A stretch of 23,640 nucleotides of DNA from JBJSXF01 sp046086225 (GTDB lineage Bacteria; Actinomycetota; Acidimicrobiia; IMCC26256; PALSA-610), in NCBI GenBank assembly GCA_046086225.1, contig JBJSXF010000149.1, positions 1-23,640 on the forward strand, read 5' to 3'. Below are positions 6,188 to 14,712 of this stretch, piece after piece. The notes under the pieces are model-generated. The model did not search any database. It was not told the DNA's origin and was given only the letters and a program-made list of their open reading frames with translations. The first letter of the stretch is position 1, and the number at the start of each line of letters is the position of its first letter. A program made the position numbers and the translations under genes.

Positions 6188-6634
6188 GTGAGCGACTACC
6201 TGCCGATCCTCGTGATGGCCGGCGTCGTCGTGGCCTTCGTCCTGCTCTCGTTCATCGCATCCCAGCTGCTCGCCCCGCAGCGGCCGCATGCGGCCAAGCA
6301 GGCACCGTACGAGTGCGGGATCGTGCCCGAGCAGGAGCCGGCTGAACGCTTCCCGGTCAAGTTCTACCTGGTCGCGATGAGCTTCATCGTGCTCGACGTC
6401 GAGATCGTGTTCCTCTACCCGTTCTCGGTCGTGTTCCGCGACCTCGGGGGATTCGGCCTCTTCGCGATGGCCGTGTTCGTGCTCGTCCTCCTCGTGCCGT
6501 TCGCCTACCTCCTCTCGGTCGGCGCGCTCGATTGGGGGCCGGTGCGACGCGTACTCGAGCGCGCCCCCGGTCCGGTGCTGCGGGCGCCGGAAGCGGTCCT
6601 CGAACCGCCGAGGCGTGCGGAGGAGGCTGCCTGA
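6188..6634 (+). CDS. nuoA: NADH-quinone oxidoreductase subunit A (set 1)
   Basis: 148 residues, three transmembrane helices (about 5-28, 60-82, 88-110). It is a membrane-arm subunit next to the quinone channel. The loop motif YECG (41-44) and FIVLDVEIVFLYPF in helix two are family signatures; the cysteine in the loop is retained, unlike in the second copy. The C-terminal ~35 residues are a Pro/Glu/Arg-rich tail beyond the usual end of about 120 residues. GTG start with GAGGAG five bases upstream. The stop TGA shares its A with the ATG of nuoB (TGATG at 6632-6636), so the two are translationally coupled. Confidence 0.96.
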   Translation: MSDYLPILVMAGVVVAFVLLSFIASQLLAPQRPHAAKQAPYECGIVPEQEPAERFPVKFYLVAMSFIVLDVEIVFLYPFSVVFRDLGGFGLFAMAVFVLVLLVPFAYLLSVGALDWGPVRRVLERAPGPVLRAPEAVLEPPRRAEEAA

Positions 6635-7172
6635 TGGGACTCGACCAGGTTCCCCACAACTTCCTCACGGCCCGGCTCGAGGACCTCGTCACTGGGGCCG
6701 CCGCAACTCGGTGTTCCCCGCCACGTTCGGGCTCGCGTGCTGCGCGCTCGAGATGATGGCAACCGGCGCTGCGCACTACGACCTCGCCCGCTTCGGGATG
6801 GAGGTCTTCCGGGCGTCACCGCGCCAGGCCGACCTCATGATCGTGGCCGGACGCGTCTCCCAGAAGATGGCCCCGGTGCTGCGCCAGGTCTACGACCAGA
6901 TGGTCGAGCCCAAGTGGGTGATCTCGATGGGCGTGTGCGCGAGCAGCGGCGGGATGTTCAACAACTACGCGATCGTGCAGGGGGTCGACCAGATCGTGCC
7001 GGTCGACGTCTACGTGCCCGGCTGCCCGCCCGGCCCCGAGACGCTCCTCCACGGGATCCTCACGCTCCACGAGCAGATCCGCACCGGCGAGCTGCTGCAG
7101 CGGCGGGCCGACTCGCCCACGGGCGGCGCGGCGATCGACCTCGGCACCATCCCCGCTCCGGTGGCGGGTTGA
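6634..7172 (+). CDS. nuoB: NADH-quinone oxidoreductase subunit B (set 1), interrupted by an apparent one-base frameshift
   Basis: Carries the terminal N2 [4Fe-4S] cluster that reduces quinone. The ATG at 6634 reads a normal NuoB N-terminus (MGLDQVPHNFLTARLEDLVT), then at 6691-6695 the frame is lost: the rest, WGRRNSVFPATFGLACCALE onwards, lies in the -1 frame from base 6693 and runs intact to the stop at 7170-7172. Corrected length is 179 residues. All four N2 ligands are present after correction: Cys36-Cys37, Cys102 (SMGVC) and Cys131 (PGCPP). No slippery heptamer is visible at the junction, so a missing base (natural indel or sequencing/assembly error) is likelier than programmed shifting. 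An in-frame GTG at 6711 could still start a shortened 153-residue protein retaining every ligand, but without a clear ribosome site. Confidence 0.9.
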
Positions 7173-7188
7173 GGGGACGACGCCACCC

Positions 7189-7737
7189 GTGACGAACGTC
7201 GACGAGACCCCTCGTGAAGTTGATCACGAGCCGACCGACGAGGTCGCGGCCGCGATCTGCGAACGGTTCTCCGGCTCGGTGGCGACCACGAGCCACGGGC
7301 AGGTCGTCGTTCACGTGGCGCGAGAGGCCCTCGCCGACGTCGCCCGCTCCTTGCGCGACGACGAGGGCTTCACGATGTGCGTCGACATCACGGCGGTCGA
7401 CCACCTGCGCACGCCCGGACGTTCCCTTCCCGCCGGAATCGGGCCCGAGCGCTTCGAGGTGGTGGCGAACTTCCTCGCCCACGCTCGCAACCGCCGGGTC
7501 CGGGTGGTGGCCCAGGTCCCGGCCGGCGATCCGGTCGTCCCGTCGCTCACCGGCATCTATCCCGGCACCGAGTTCCCCGAGCGCGAGGTCTACGACCTGC
7601 TCGGTATCTCGTTCTCCGACCATCCCGACCTCACCCGGATCCTCATGCCCGACGACTGGGTCGGACACCCGCTGCGCAAGGACACCGCCGCCGCGCGCGT
7701 GCCCGTCACCTTCAAGGAGAGCCCGAGCCCGCGATGA
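7189..7737 (+). CDS. nuoC: NADH-quinone oxidoreductase subunit C (set 1)
   Basis: 182 residues, soluble, part of the hydrophilic arm that with NuoB and NuoD forms the quinone-reducing module. The family signature is seen as FPEREVYDLLGISFSDHP (about 127-144), followed by HPLRKD near residue 163. The central strand region contains FEVVANFLAHARNRRVRV. GTG start at 7189, 16 bases after the nuoB stop; GAGGGG lies about 12 bases upstream, a loose spacing. It overlaps nuoD by four bases (ATGA at 7734-7737). Length is typical for a free-standing NuoC, that is, not fused to NuoD as in Escherichia coli. Confidence 0.95.
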   Translation: MTNVDETPREVDHEPTDEVAAAICERFSGSVATTSHGQVVVHVAREALADVARSLRDDEGFTMCVDITAVDHLRTPGRSLPAGIGPERFEVVANFLAHARNRRVRVVAQVPAGDPVVPSLTGIYPGTEFPEREVYDLLGISFSDHPDLTRILMPDDWVGHPLRKDTAAARVPVTFKESPSPR

Positions 7738-9029
7738 CCAAGGCCGACCCGGACCTCGACCGCCTCGAGGCGCAGACCGACGAGGGCGCCCAGGAACTGC
7801 GCACCCGCTCGCGCTCGCGCGAGGTCGTCCTCACAGGCGGCGGGATGTGGCCCGAGGACGAGCTCGGCGACACGATGATCATCAACATGGGTCCCCAGCA
7901 CCCTTCCACCCACGGGGTGCTGCGGCTCATGATGGAACTCGACGGTGAGGACGTCGTCCGGATCAAGCCGATCGTGGGCTACCTCCACACCGGTATGGAG
8001 AAGACCGCGGAGGAGCTCACCTACGTGCAGGGGACGACGAACGTCTCCCGCATGGACTACGCGTCCAACTTCGCCAACGAGCTCGTGTTCTCGATGGCGG
8101 TCGAGCGGCTCCTCGACGTGGAGCTGCCGCCCCGGGCCCAGTGGATCCGCATGATGATGTGCGAGCTCTCCCGGATGGCCTCGCACCTGCTCTTCCAGGC
8201 CACCAACGGCATGGACATCGGCGCGGTGTCGATGATGCTGTACGGCTGGCGGGAACGCGAAGAGGTGCTCCGCCTCTTCGAGTACATCACCGGCCTGCGG
8301 ATGAACTGCAACTACATCCGGCCGGGGGGCGTGGCCGCCGACCTGCCCGACGGCTGGCAGGCCAAGGTGCTCGAGGTGTGCGACACCGTCGAGGCCGGCG
8401 TCGCCGAGTACGACCTGCTCCTCAGCGAGAACCCGATCTGGCGCGAACGCACCATCGGCATCGGCACCATCACCACCGAGCAGTGTCTCGAGCGCGGCCT
8501 CACCGGGCCGATCCTGCGTTCGACCGGCTTCGCCTGGGACCTCCGCAAGGCCCAGCCCTACCTCGCCTACGACGAGGTCGACTTCGATGTCGTCTACACC
8601 GAGAACGGTGACGTCTTCGACCGCTACCGGATCCGGCTGCACGAGATCCGCGAGTCGATGCGGATCGTGCGCCAGTGCGTCGAGCGAATGCCCGACGGCG
8701 ACTATCGCATCCAGGACAAGAAGGTGACCCCGCCGCCCCGGGCGCGCATCGACGAGTCGATGGAAGCGCTCATCCACCACTTCAAGCTGTTCACCGAGGG
8801 CTTCAAGGTGCCGGCGGGGGAGACCTACGTCGCAGTGGAGTCCCCGCGGGGCGAGTTGGGCTGCTACATGGTGAGCGACGGCTCGGGCAAGCCGGTGCGG
8901 ATGCACATCCGCGGCCCGTCGTTCTACAACCTGCAGGCGATCGAGCCGATGGGGGGCGACAGCCTCGTCGCCGACGCGGTGGCGATCGTCTCGAGCATCG
9001 ACCCGATCATGGGCGAGGTCGACCGGTGA
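7734..9029 (+). CDS. nuoD: NADH-quinone oxidoreductase subunit D (set 1)
   Basis: 431 residues. The 49-kDa-type subunit lining the quinone pocket. GPQHPSTHG (53-61; His56 and His60) and GYLHTGMEK (82-90; Tyr83) correspond to the quinone-headgroup His and Tyr region of Thermus Nqo4. Further conserved runs are NPIWRERT, STGFAWDLRKAQPY and the C-terminal SIDPIMGEVDR. The frame is open upstream into nuoC, but the ATG at 7734 overlapping the nuoC stop is the sensible start. The N-terminal ~40 residues are charged and variable. GTGA overlap with nuoE follows. Intact, with all expected active-site residues. Confidence 0.96.
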   Translation: MTKADPDLDRLEAQTDEGAQELRTRSRSREVVLTGGGMWPEDELGDTMIINMGPQHPSTHGVLRLMMELDGEDVVRIKPIVGYLHTGMEKTAEELTYVQGTTNVSRMDYASNFANELVFSMAVERLLDVELPPRAQWIRMMMCELSRMASHLLFQATNGMDIGAVSMMLYGWREREEVLRLFEYITGLRMNCNYIRPGGVAADLPDGWQAKVLEVCDTVEAGVAEYDLLLSENPIWRERTIGIGTITTEQCLERGLTGPILRSTGFAWDLRKAQPYLAYDEVDFDVVYTENGDVFDRYRIRLHEIRESMRIVRQCVERMPDGDYRIQDKKVTPPPRARIDESMEALIHHFKLFTEGFKVPAGETYVAVESPRGELGCYMVSDGSGKPVRMHIRGPSFYNLQAIEPMGGDSLVADAVAIVSSIDPIMGEVDR

Positions 9030-9523
9030 GCTTCTTCGACGAGCAGCATCTCGCCCGGGCGCGCGAGGCGGTGGCGCGGTACCCGCGGGCCAAGTCGGCG
9101 ATCCTCCCGCTCGCCCACCTCGCCCAGGACCAGCACGGCTGGCTCAGCCCCGAGGCGATCTCGGAGATCGCCGATCTCACCGGCACCACGGCGGCCGACG
9201 TGCTCGGAACGGTCTCCTTCTACACGATGTTCAAGCGCCGCCCCTGCGGGCGGCTGCTGGTGTCGGTGTGCACGAACGTGACCTGCCTCGTCACCGGCGG
9301 ACCCGAGGTGCTCGAGCACCTCGAGGGTCGCTACGCGCTCGAGGAGGACGTCACCGTCGAGGAGGTCGAGTGCCTCGCCGCGTGCGGCTCGGCCCCGGCC
9401 ATGCAGGTCAACTACGAGTTCCACGAGCACCTCACGCCCGAAGGCGCCGAGGCGATCGTGGAGGAGTACCGCCGCGGTGCCCGCACGGCCCGCACGATCT
9501 CGGGAGCACCCGTCGATGCCTGA
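9026..9523 (+). CDS. nuoE: NADH-quinone oxidoreductase subunit E
   Basis: 165 residues, thioredoxin-fold 24-kDa-type subunit of the NADH dehydrogenase module, binding the N1a [2Fe-2S] cluster. Ligands are visible as CTNVTC (Cys82, Cys87) and ECLAACG (Cys116, Cys120). The N-terminal helical part (YPRAKSAILPLAHLAQDQHGW) is typical. GTG start overlaps the nuoD stop by four bases; the gene overlaps nuoF by eight. Presence of E, F and G shows that set 1 is an NADH-using complex rather than a ferredoxin- or F420-linked form. Confidence 0.96.
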   Translation: MSFFDEQHLARAREAVARYPRAKSAILPLAHLAQDQHGWLSPEAISEIADLTGTTAADVLGTVSFYTMFKRRPCGRLLVSVCTNVTCLVTGGPEVLEHLEGRYALEEDVTVEEVECLAACGSAPAMQVNYEFHEHLTPEGAEAIVEEYRRGARTARTISGAPVDA

Positions 9524-10820
9524 GGAGACGCGCATCATCACCCGCCGCCTCTACGAGCAGCCGGACGACTCCTGGACCCTGGCCGGCGCCACCGCCGGCG
9601 GCGCCTACGAGGTGCTGCGCGATGTGCTGCGGGTCGGCGACCCTGCGGCCGTGCAGGAGCAGGTACGCCTCTCGGGTCTCCGGGGCCGGGGTGGGGCCGG
9701 CTTCCCGACCGCGACGAAGTGGTCGTTCCTCCCCGAGGGTGTGTACCCGCGCTACCTCGTCGTGAACGCCGACGAGGGTGAGCCCTCGACGTTCAAGGAC
9801 CGCATGCTCATCGAGCGCGATCCGCACCAGCTGGTCGAGGGGATCGCCGTCGCGTCCTACGCGCTCGGCTGCAACCAGGCCTTCGTCTACCTGCGCGGGG
9901 AGTTCGGTCTCGGCTACGACCGGCTCGCCGCCGCGATCGCCGACGCGCGCGCCGCCGGCTTCCTCGGCACCGACATCCAGGGCTCCGGCTTCGACCTCGA
10001 CATCGTCGTGCACCGGGGCGCGGGGGCCTACATCTGTGGTGAGGAGACGGCGCTCATCGAGTCGCTCGAGGGCGAGCGGGGCATGCCGCGCATCCGACCG
10101 CCGTTCCCGGGGGTCGCCGGCCTCTACGCGAAGCCGACCGTCGTCAACAACGTCGAAACCATCTCGACCGTGCCCCACATCGTGCGCATGGGCGGCGAGG
10201 AGTACGCCAAGCTCGGCGTCGATCGCTCCACCGGCACCCGGATCTTCTCGGTGTCGGGCAACGTCACCCGCCCCGGCAACTACGAGGTCGAACTGGGCAT
10301 GACCTTCCGTGAGCTCATCGACGGGCTGGCGGGTGGGGTACCCGAAGGCCGGGCGATCAAGTTCTTCATCCCGGGCGGCGCGTCGTCCCAGTGGCTCGTC
10401 GGCATCGACGAGCACCTCGACGCCCCCCTCGACATGGACTTCGTGCAGCAGAACTTCGGCGTGATGCTCGGCTCGGGGGCGATCATGGTCTTCGACGAGA
10501 CCGTCGATCCGGTGCTCGTGGCCTGGCGCCTGGCGAAGTTCTTCGCGCACGAGTCGTGCGGCAAGTGCACGCCGTGCCGAGAGGGCACCGGCTGGATCGA
10601 GAAGGTGCTCTACCGCATGTCGCACGGCGAGGGTCGGCCCGAGGATCTCGATCTGCTCGTCTCGGTCGGTGGCTCGATCTCGCCGGGAGTGGTGAACGCG
10701 CCGTTCGCCCAGACCACGATCTGCCCGCTCGGACCGTCGGCGGTGAGCGCGGTCGCCAGCCTCAACCGCTACTTCCGGGACGAGATCGAGGCTCGCCTGG
10801 GCGTCGGAGCCGCCTCGTGA
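9516..10820 (+). CDS. nuoF: NADH-quinone oxidoreductase subunit F (NADH/FMN-binding)
   Basis: 434 residues. Oxidises NADH with FMN and passes electrons to the N3 cluster. Glycine-rich nucleotide/FMN segments GLRGRGGAGFPTATKW (54-69), NADEGEPSTFKDR (84-96) and GAGAYICGEETALIESLEG (168-186) are intact. N3 [4Fe-4S] ligands are CGKCTPC (Cys348, 351, 354) and Cys393 in TICPLGPSA. The frame extends upstream, but the ATG at 9516 gives the usual NuoF N-terminus and an eight-base overlap with nuoE. It overlaps nuoG by GTGA. No anomalies. Confidence 0.97.
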   Translation: MPEETRIITRRLYEQPDDSWTLAGATAGGAYEVLRDVLRVGDPAAVQEQVRLSGLRGRGGAGFPTATKWSFLPEGVYPRYLVVNADEGEPSTFKDRMLIERDPHQLVEGIAVASYALGCNQAFVYLRGEFGLGYDRLAAAIADARAAGFLGTDIQGSGFDLDIVVHRGAGAYICGEETALIESLEGERGMPRIRPPFPGVAGLYAKPTVVNNVETISTVPHIVRMGGEEYAKLGVDRSTGTRIFSVSGNVTRPGNYEVELGMTFRELIDGLAGGVPEGRAIKFFIPGGASSQWLVGIDEHLDAPLDMDFVQQNFGVMLGSGAIMVFDETVDPVLVAWRLAKFFAHESCGKCTPCREGTGWIEKVLYRMSHGEGRPEDLDLLVSVGGSISPGVVNAPFAQTTICPLGPSAVSAVASLNRYFRDEIEARLGVGAAS

Positions 10821-13495
10821 GCACCACCGAGCCGACCGAGGCGCCGGCGAAGCAGACCGTCACCGTGACGGTCGACGGCACCACGTTCGAGGCCGAGCCG
10901 GGCGAGCTGCTCATCAAGGCGGCCCAGGACCACGGTGTGTTCATCCCGCGGTTCTGTTGGCACGAGCGCATGAAGCCGGTCGGCATGTGCCGCATGTGCC
11001 TGGTCGAGGTCGAAGGCGTGCGCGGCTATCCGCCGGCCTGCACGACCCCGGTCGCCGACGGCATGGTCGTCCACACCCGGTCGGAGACCGTCAGCGACAT
11101 CCAGGACGGCGTGCTCGAGCTCCTGCTCGTGAACCACCCGCTCGACTGCCCGGTCTGCGACCGCGGCGGCGAGTGCCCGCTGCAGGACCAGACCGTTGCC
11201 TTCGGCCCGGGTGAGTCGCGCTTCGTCGAGGAGAAGCGGCACTACCCGAAGCCGATCCCGCTCTCGGGACTCGTGCTGCTCGACCGCGAACGCTGCATCC
11301 AGTGCGCCCGGTGCACCCGGTTCGCCGACGAGATCGCGGGCGACACCCTCATCGACTTCACCGAGCGCGGCGACCGCACCCAGGTGCTCAACTTCGCCGA
11401 GGAGCCCTTCGACTCCTACTTCTCGGGCAACACGGTGCAGATCTGCCCGGTGGGCGCGCTCACGGCCTCGCACTACCGCTTCCGGGCCCGGCCCTGGGAC
11501 CTCGCGACCGAGGAGACTTCGTGCACGGCCTGCGCGGTGCAGTGCCGGGGCGCGGTGCAGTCGTCGTCGAACCGCCTGGTTCGGCTGCTGGGCATCGACT
11601 CCGATGCGGTCAACCACGGCTGGCTCTGCGATAAGGGGCGCTACGCCCTCGACTGGGTTCACGCCGACGACCGCATCCGCGAGCCGCACGTCCGCGAGCA
11701 ACGCGAGCTGCGACCGGTGTCGTGGCCGGAGGCGCTCGACGCCGCGGCCGCGCATCTGCGCCACGCCCTCGACACCTCGGGTCCGGATTCGATCGCGGTG
11801 CTCGGCGGTGCCCGGGGCACGGTCGAGGACGCCTACCTGTGGGCCCGCCTCGCCAAGGGCGTGCTCGGCACCGACCACGTCGACGCCCAGCTCGGCGACG
11901 GCCTGCCCGCCGACGCCGTCCTCGGCATGCCCCGGGCGACGATCGGTGATCTCGACCGGGCGTCGGCCGTCGTGCTCCTCGCCCCCGATCTCGAGGAGGA
12001 GCTGCCGGTGCTCGCGCTCCGGCTCCGTCGGGCGGTCGTCGAGCTCGGCGTACCGCTCATCGACTGCGCACCGGTCGCGCACAAGCTCTCCGATCGGGCC
12101 CACGTCGTGGCCCGGATCCTCCCCGGTGAAGGTCTCCCCGACCACGTGGTCGGTCAGGTCGCCGACGCCCGGGTCGGCCGCTCGGGTCCGCTCGTCGTGA
12201 TCCTCGGCCGCGGCAACCTCGCCGCCCGCCCGGAGGCGACCCTCGCGGCGGCGGCCGCCCTCGCCGGTCCCGACACCCGCTACCTCTCGGCCCTGCGTCG
12301 CGGTGACGTCCACGGCGCGCTCGAGGCCGGCCTCGCGCCCGGGTTCCTCCCGGGGCGGGTCACCCTCGACGGCGGGCGCGAGTGGTTCACCGAGCGCTGG
12401 GGACGCGTCCCCGCCGCGACCGGACTCGACGCGGAGGGCATCCTGCGGGCCGCGGTCGACGGTCGTATCGAGGTGCTCGTCCTGCTCGGCGCCGACCCGG
12501 TCGCCGACTTCCCCGACGCCACGCTCGTGCGGGACGCGCTCGACGCGGTGCCCACGGTGATCGCAGTGGATGCGTTCCTCTCGGGCTCGACCCGGCGGGC
12601 CGACGTCTTCCTGCCGGCCACGGTGTGGGGCGAGAAGTCGGGAACGGTCGTCAACCTCGAGGGTCGGGTCCAGCCCGTCCGGCGCCGGGTGGCGCCCGAA
12701 GGGGCGGTGATGGACGACTGGCGGATCGCGGTCGAGCTCATGGAGCGTCTCGGCGCGCCGGTCGATCTCGCCGCCGTCGACGAGGTCACCGACGAGATCG
12801 CGGCCAACGCCCCGGCCTTCGCCGGGGTGACCGCCGAGCTGGTCCACCGGGCGGCCGACGGCGTGGTCCTGCCGCTCGCTTCGCGCGCCGACGAGATCGT
12901 CTGGCGCAGTGGCGGGCTCTCGCTCGGGACCGGTGAGGGCGGCGAGAGCTGGGAGCCGATCCGGGTCGAGATCGCCGAGGCCGACGCGGGTGATGCGGCC
13001 GCCGAGGCCGACGCGAGTGATGCGGCCGCCGAGGCCGACGCGAGTGATGCGGCCGCCGAGGCCGACGCGGGTGATGCGGCCGCCGACGTCGCCGAGGCGG
13101 CGACGGAGACGCCCGCCCCACCGGCGCTGCACGAGTGGTCGGGTGTCGCGGCGAACGCACCGGCGCCGCCACGCGACGCGTACGCTCTGCGCCTCGTGAC
13201 CGGACGTCGCTGCTTCGATCGGGGGCGGGCCCTCAGCGCCACCCCCGCCCTCGCGGCGCTCGCGGCCGAACCGGTCCTGCGGGCGAATCCCGTCGACGTC
13301 ACCCGCATCGGCAGCGACCAGGGGTCGGTCCGGGTCACCTCGGCCCGGGGCTCGCTCGTGGTGCGGATCGTCGCCGACGGGCGGGTGCCGGTCGGGGTTG
13401 CCCGCTTCGATCTGCCGGCCGACGGTGACGGACCGTCCGAGCTCATCGACGTCGCCGCGCCCGTCACCGATCTGCGGGTGGAGACGGTCCGGTGA
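10817..13495 (+). CDS. nuoG: NADH-quinone oxidoreductase subunit G (75-kDa type)
   Basis: 892 residues, longer than the ~800 usual in actinobacteria. Fe-S ligand sets in order: [2Fe-2S] N1b Cys47/58/61/75; N5 His107/Cys111/114/120; N4 Cys160/163/166/210; and the off-path N7 set Cys236/239/243/271, which many organisms lack. A degenerate molybdopterin-oxidoreductase-type domain follows (about 275-680). Residues 721-756 are four perfect-phase copies of a nine-residue Ala/Asp/Glu unit, then a short Pro/Ala linker and a C-terminal beta domain (about 790-892). The insert accounts for some of the extra length. GTG start overlaps the nuoF stop; the stop overlaps nuoH. The acidic repeat is likely a flexible linker between domains. 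Confidence 0.95.
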   Translation: MSTTEPTEAPAKQTVTVTVDGTTFEAEPGELLIKAAQDHGVFIPRFCWHERMKPVGMCRMCLVEVEGVRGYPPACTTPVADGMVVHTRSETVSDIQDGVLELLLVNHPLDCPVCDRGGECPLQDQTVAFGPGESRFVEEKRHYPKPIPLSGLVLLDRERCIQCARCTRFADEIAGDTLIDFTERGDRTQVLNFAEEPFDSYFSGNTVQICPVGALTASHYRFRARPWDLATEETSCTACAVQCRGAVQSSSNRLVRLLGIDSDAVNHGWLCDKGRYALDWVHADDRIREPHVREQRELRPVSWPEALDAAAAHLRHALDTSGPDSIAVLGGARGTVEDAYLWARLAKGVLGTDHVDAQLGDGLPADAVLGMPRATIGDLDRASAVVLLAPDLEEELPVLALRLRRAVVELGVPLIDCAPVAHKLSDRAHVVARILPGEGLPDHVVGQVADARVGRSGPLVVILGRGNLAARPEATLAAAAALAGPDTRYLSALRRGDVHGALEAGLAPGFLPGRVTLDGGREWFTERWGRVPAATGLDAEGILRAAVDGRIEVLVLLGADPVADFPDATLVRDALDAVPTVIAVDAFLSGSTRRADVFLPATVWGEKSGTVVNLEGRVQPVRRRVAPEGAVMDDWRIAVELMERLGAPVDLAAVDEVTDEIAANAPAFAGVTAELVHRAADGVVLPLASRADEIVWRSGGLSLGTGEGGESWEPIRVEIAEADAGDAAAEADASDAAAEADASDAAAEADAGDAAADVAEAATETPAPPALHEWSGVAANAPAPPRDAYALRLVTGRRCFDRGRALSATPALAALAAEPVLRANPVDVTRIGSDQGSVRVTSARGSLVVRIVADGRVPVGVARFDLPADGDGPSELIDVAAPVTDLRVETVR
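12977..13084 (+). repeat. Four tandem 27-bp units inside nuoG
   Basis: Four head-to-tail copies of a 27-base unit encoding EADA-G/S-DAAA. Units 1 and 4 appear identical (GGT for Gly), units 2 and 3 appear identical (AGT for Ser), so the array differs only at one base per unit. Each unit contains GCGGCCGC. The near identity implies recent expansion or homogenisation, and the 27-base period keeps the reading frame. No spacers, hence not CRISPR. Confidence 0.95.
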
Positions 13496-14712
13496 CGGTT
13501 CCCGTGCTCGGTGCCGATCCGCTGTTCTCCGGGCCGATCACCGGTTCGGTGCTGCTCGTCGTGCTCATCAAAGTGGTGACCGCGTTCGCGGTGCTGCTCG
13601 TCTCGGTGATGCTCTACATCTGGGCGATGCGCAAGGTCATCGCCGACATGCAGAACCGCATCGGGCCCAACCGGGCCGGTCCGTTCGGCGTGCTCCAGAC
13701 CCTCGCCGACGGCATCAAGCTCTTCTTCAAGGAGCAGTCGATCCCCGACTCGGCCGATCGCACCGTGTTCCGGCTGGCGCCCTACCTCTCGATCCTCCCG
13801 GCCTTCCTGCTCTTCTGCGTCGTGCCGATCGGTGGCGAGGTGTCGATCCTCGGTGAGCGCACCTTCCTCCAGGTCGCCGATCTGCCGATCGGCGCCCTGT
13901 TCATCCTGGCCATGTCGGGCATCGGCATCTACGGCGTCATGCTCGCGGGCTGGTCATCGGGCTCGAAGTACCCGCTGCTCGGCTCGGTGCGGGCCTCGGC
14001 CCAGCTCCTCTCCTACGAAGCCGCGTTCGGGCTGGCGATCGTCGCGGTGCTCATCCAGGCGGGCACCCTCTCGACCCACGAGATCGTGTTCGGCGCCGAC
14101 GGTATCGGCGGCCAGTACGGCACCTCGTGGCACTCCGTCTTCACGGACGCCTACTGGCCCCGCACGTTCGTGGCCTTCGTCATCTTCCTCATCGCGGCGA
14201 CCGCCGAGGTCAACCACCCGCCGTTCGACCTCGTCGAGGCCGAGCAGGAGCTCGTGGGCGGGTTCAACACCGAATACACGGGCATCCGGTTCGCGATCTT
14301 CTTCCTCGCCGAGTTCATGAACGTGATCACGATGTCGGCGATCGCGGTGACCCTGTTCCTGGGCGGCCCGTCGGGGCCCGGTATCGGCACCGGCGACGGC
14401 GTGGTCAACACGTGGCTCATGCCGATCTTCTGGTTCCTCGTGAAGGTGCTCGCCCTGCTCTTCGGCACGGTCTGGCTGCGGGCCTCGCTCCCGCGGATGC
14501 GCTACGACCGCCTCATGGCGCTCGGCTGGAAGTACCTCATCGAGATCGCGGTGCTCTGGGTGATCGTGACCGCGGCCCTCCAGGTGGGGAGCGACCAGGG
14601 CTGGAACCTGGCCCTGACCGCCCTCATCTCGGTGGCGATCGCGGGTGGCGCCTACGGGCTCCTGTATCTCTCGATGCCCCGGCCGGGCGAGGCGCTCGAG
14701 GAGATCCGCTGA
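13492..14712 (+). CDS. nuoH: NADH-quinone oxidoreductase subunit H
   Basis: 406 residues, about eight to nine membrane helices. It forms the membrane-side half of the quinone tunnel and the start of the proton path. NRIGPNRAGPFG (55-66), ADGIKLFFKE (about 72-81) and EVNHPPFDLVEAEQELVGG from Glu239 are the conserved quinone-site and acidic-funnel segments. The C-terminus after the last helix is charged and short. GTG start overlaps the nuoG stop by four bases; the TGA shares its A with the ATG of nuoI. Length is at the high end of the range (330-430). Confidence 0.96.
   Translation: MTVPVLGADPLFSGPITGSVLLVVLIKVVTAFAVLLVSVMLYIWAMRKVIADMQNRIGPNRAGPFGVLQTLADGIKLFFKEQSIPDSADRTVFRLAPYLSILPAFLLFCVVPIGGEVSILGERTFLQVADLPIGALFILAMSGIGIYGVMLAGWSSGSKYPLLGSVRASAQLLSYEAAFGLAIVAVLIQAGTLSTHEIVFGADGIGGQYGTSWHSVFTDAYWPRTFVAFVIFLIAATAEVNHPPFDLVEAEQELVGGFNTEYTGIRFAIFFLAEFMNVITMSAIAVTLFLGGPSGPGIGTGDGVVNTWLMPIFWFLVKVLALLFGTVWLRASLPRMRYDRLMALGWKYLIEIAVLWVIVTAALQVGSDQGWNLALTALISVAIAGGAYGLLYLSMPRPGEALEEIR

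Noticed and set aside
6680..6700. Programmed -1 ribosomal frameshift in nuoB
   Set aside because: The geometry (ACT then TGG re-reading one base) would give a perfect protein, but there is no slippery X-XXY-YYZ heptamer or obvious stimulatory hairpin; NuoB is not known to be made by recoding.
7377..7733. Extended N-terminus of NuoD reaching into nuoC
   Set aside because: The extra part is a shadow of nuoC in another frame; the ATG at 7734 overlapping the nuoC stop gives a normal NuoD.
12977..13084. CRISPR array
   Set aside because: The repeats are directly adjacent, in frame with nuoG and have no spacers.
10769..13132. Long open frame of 787 codons antisense to nuoG
   Set aside because: It lies entirely opposite a gene with clear Fe-S motifs; its translation is Arg/Gly/Glu/Asp-rich without domain features. 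High GC makes stop codons rare on the opposite strand.
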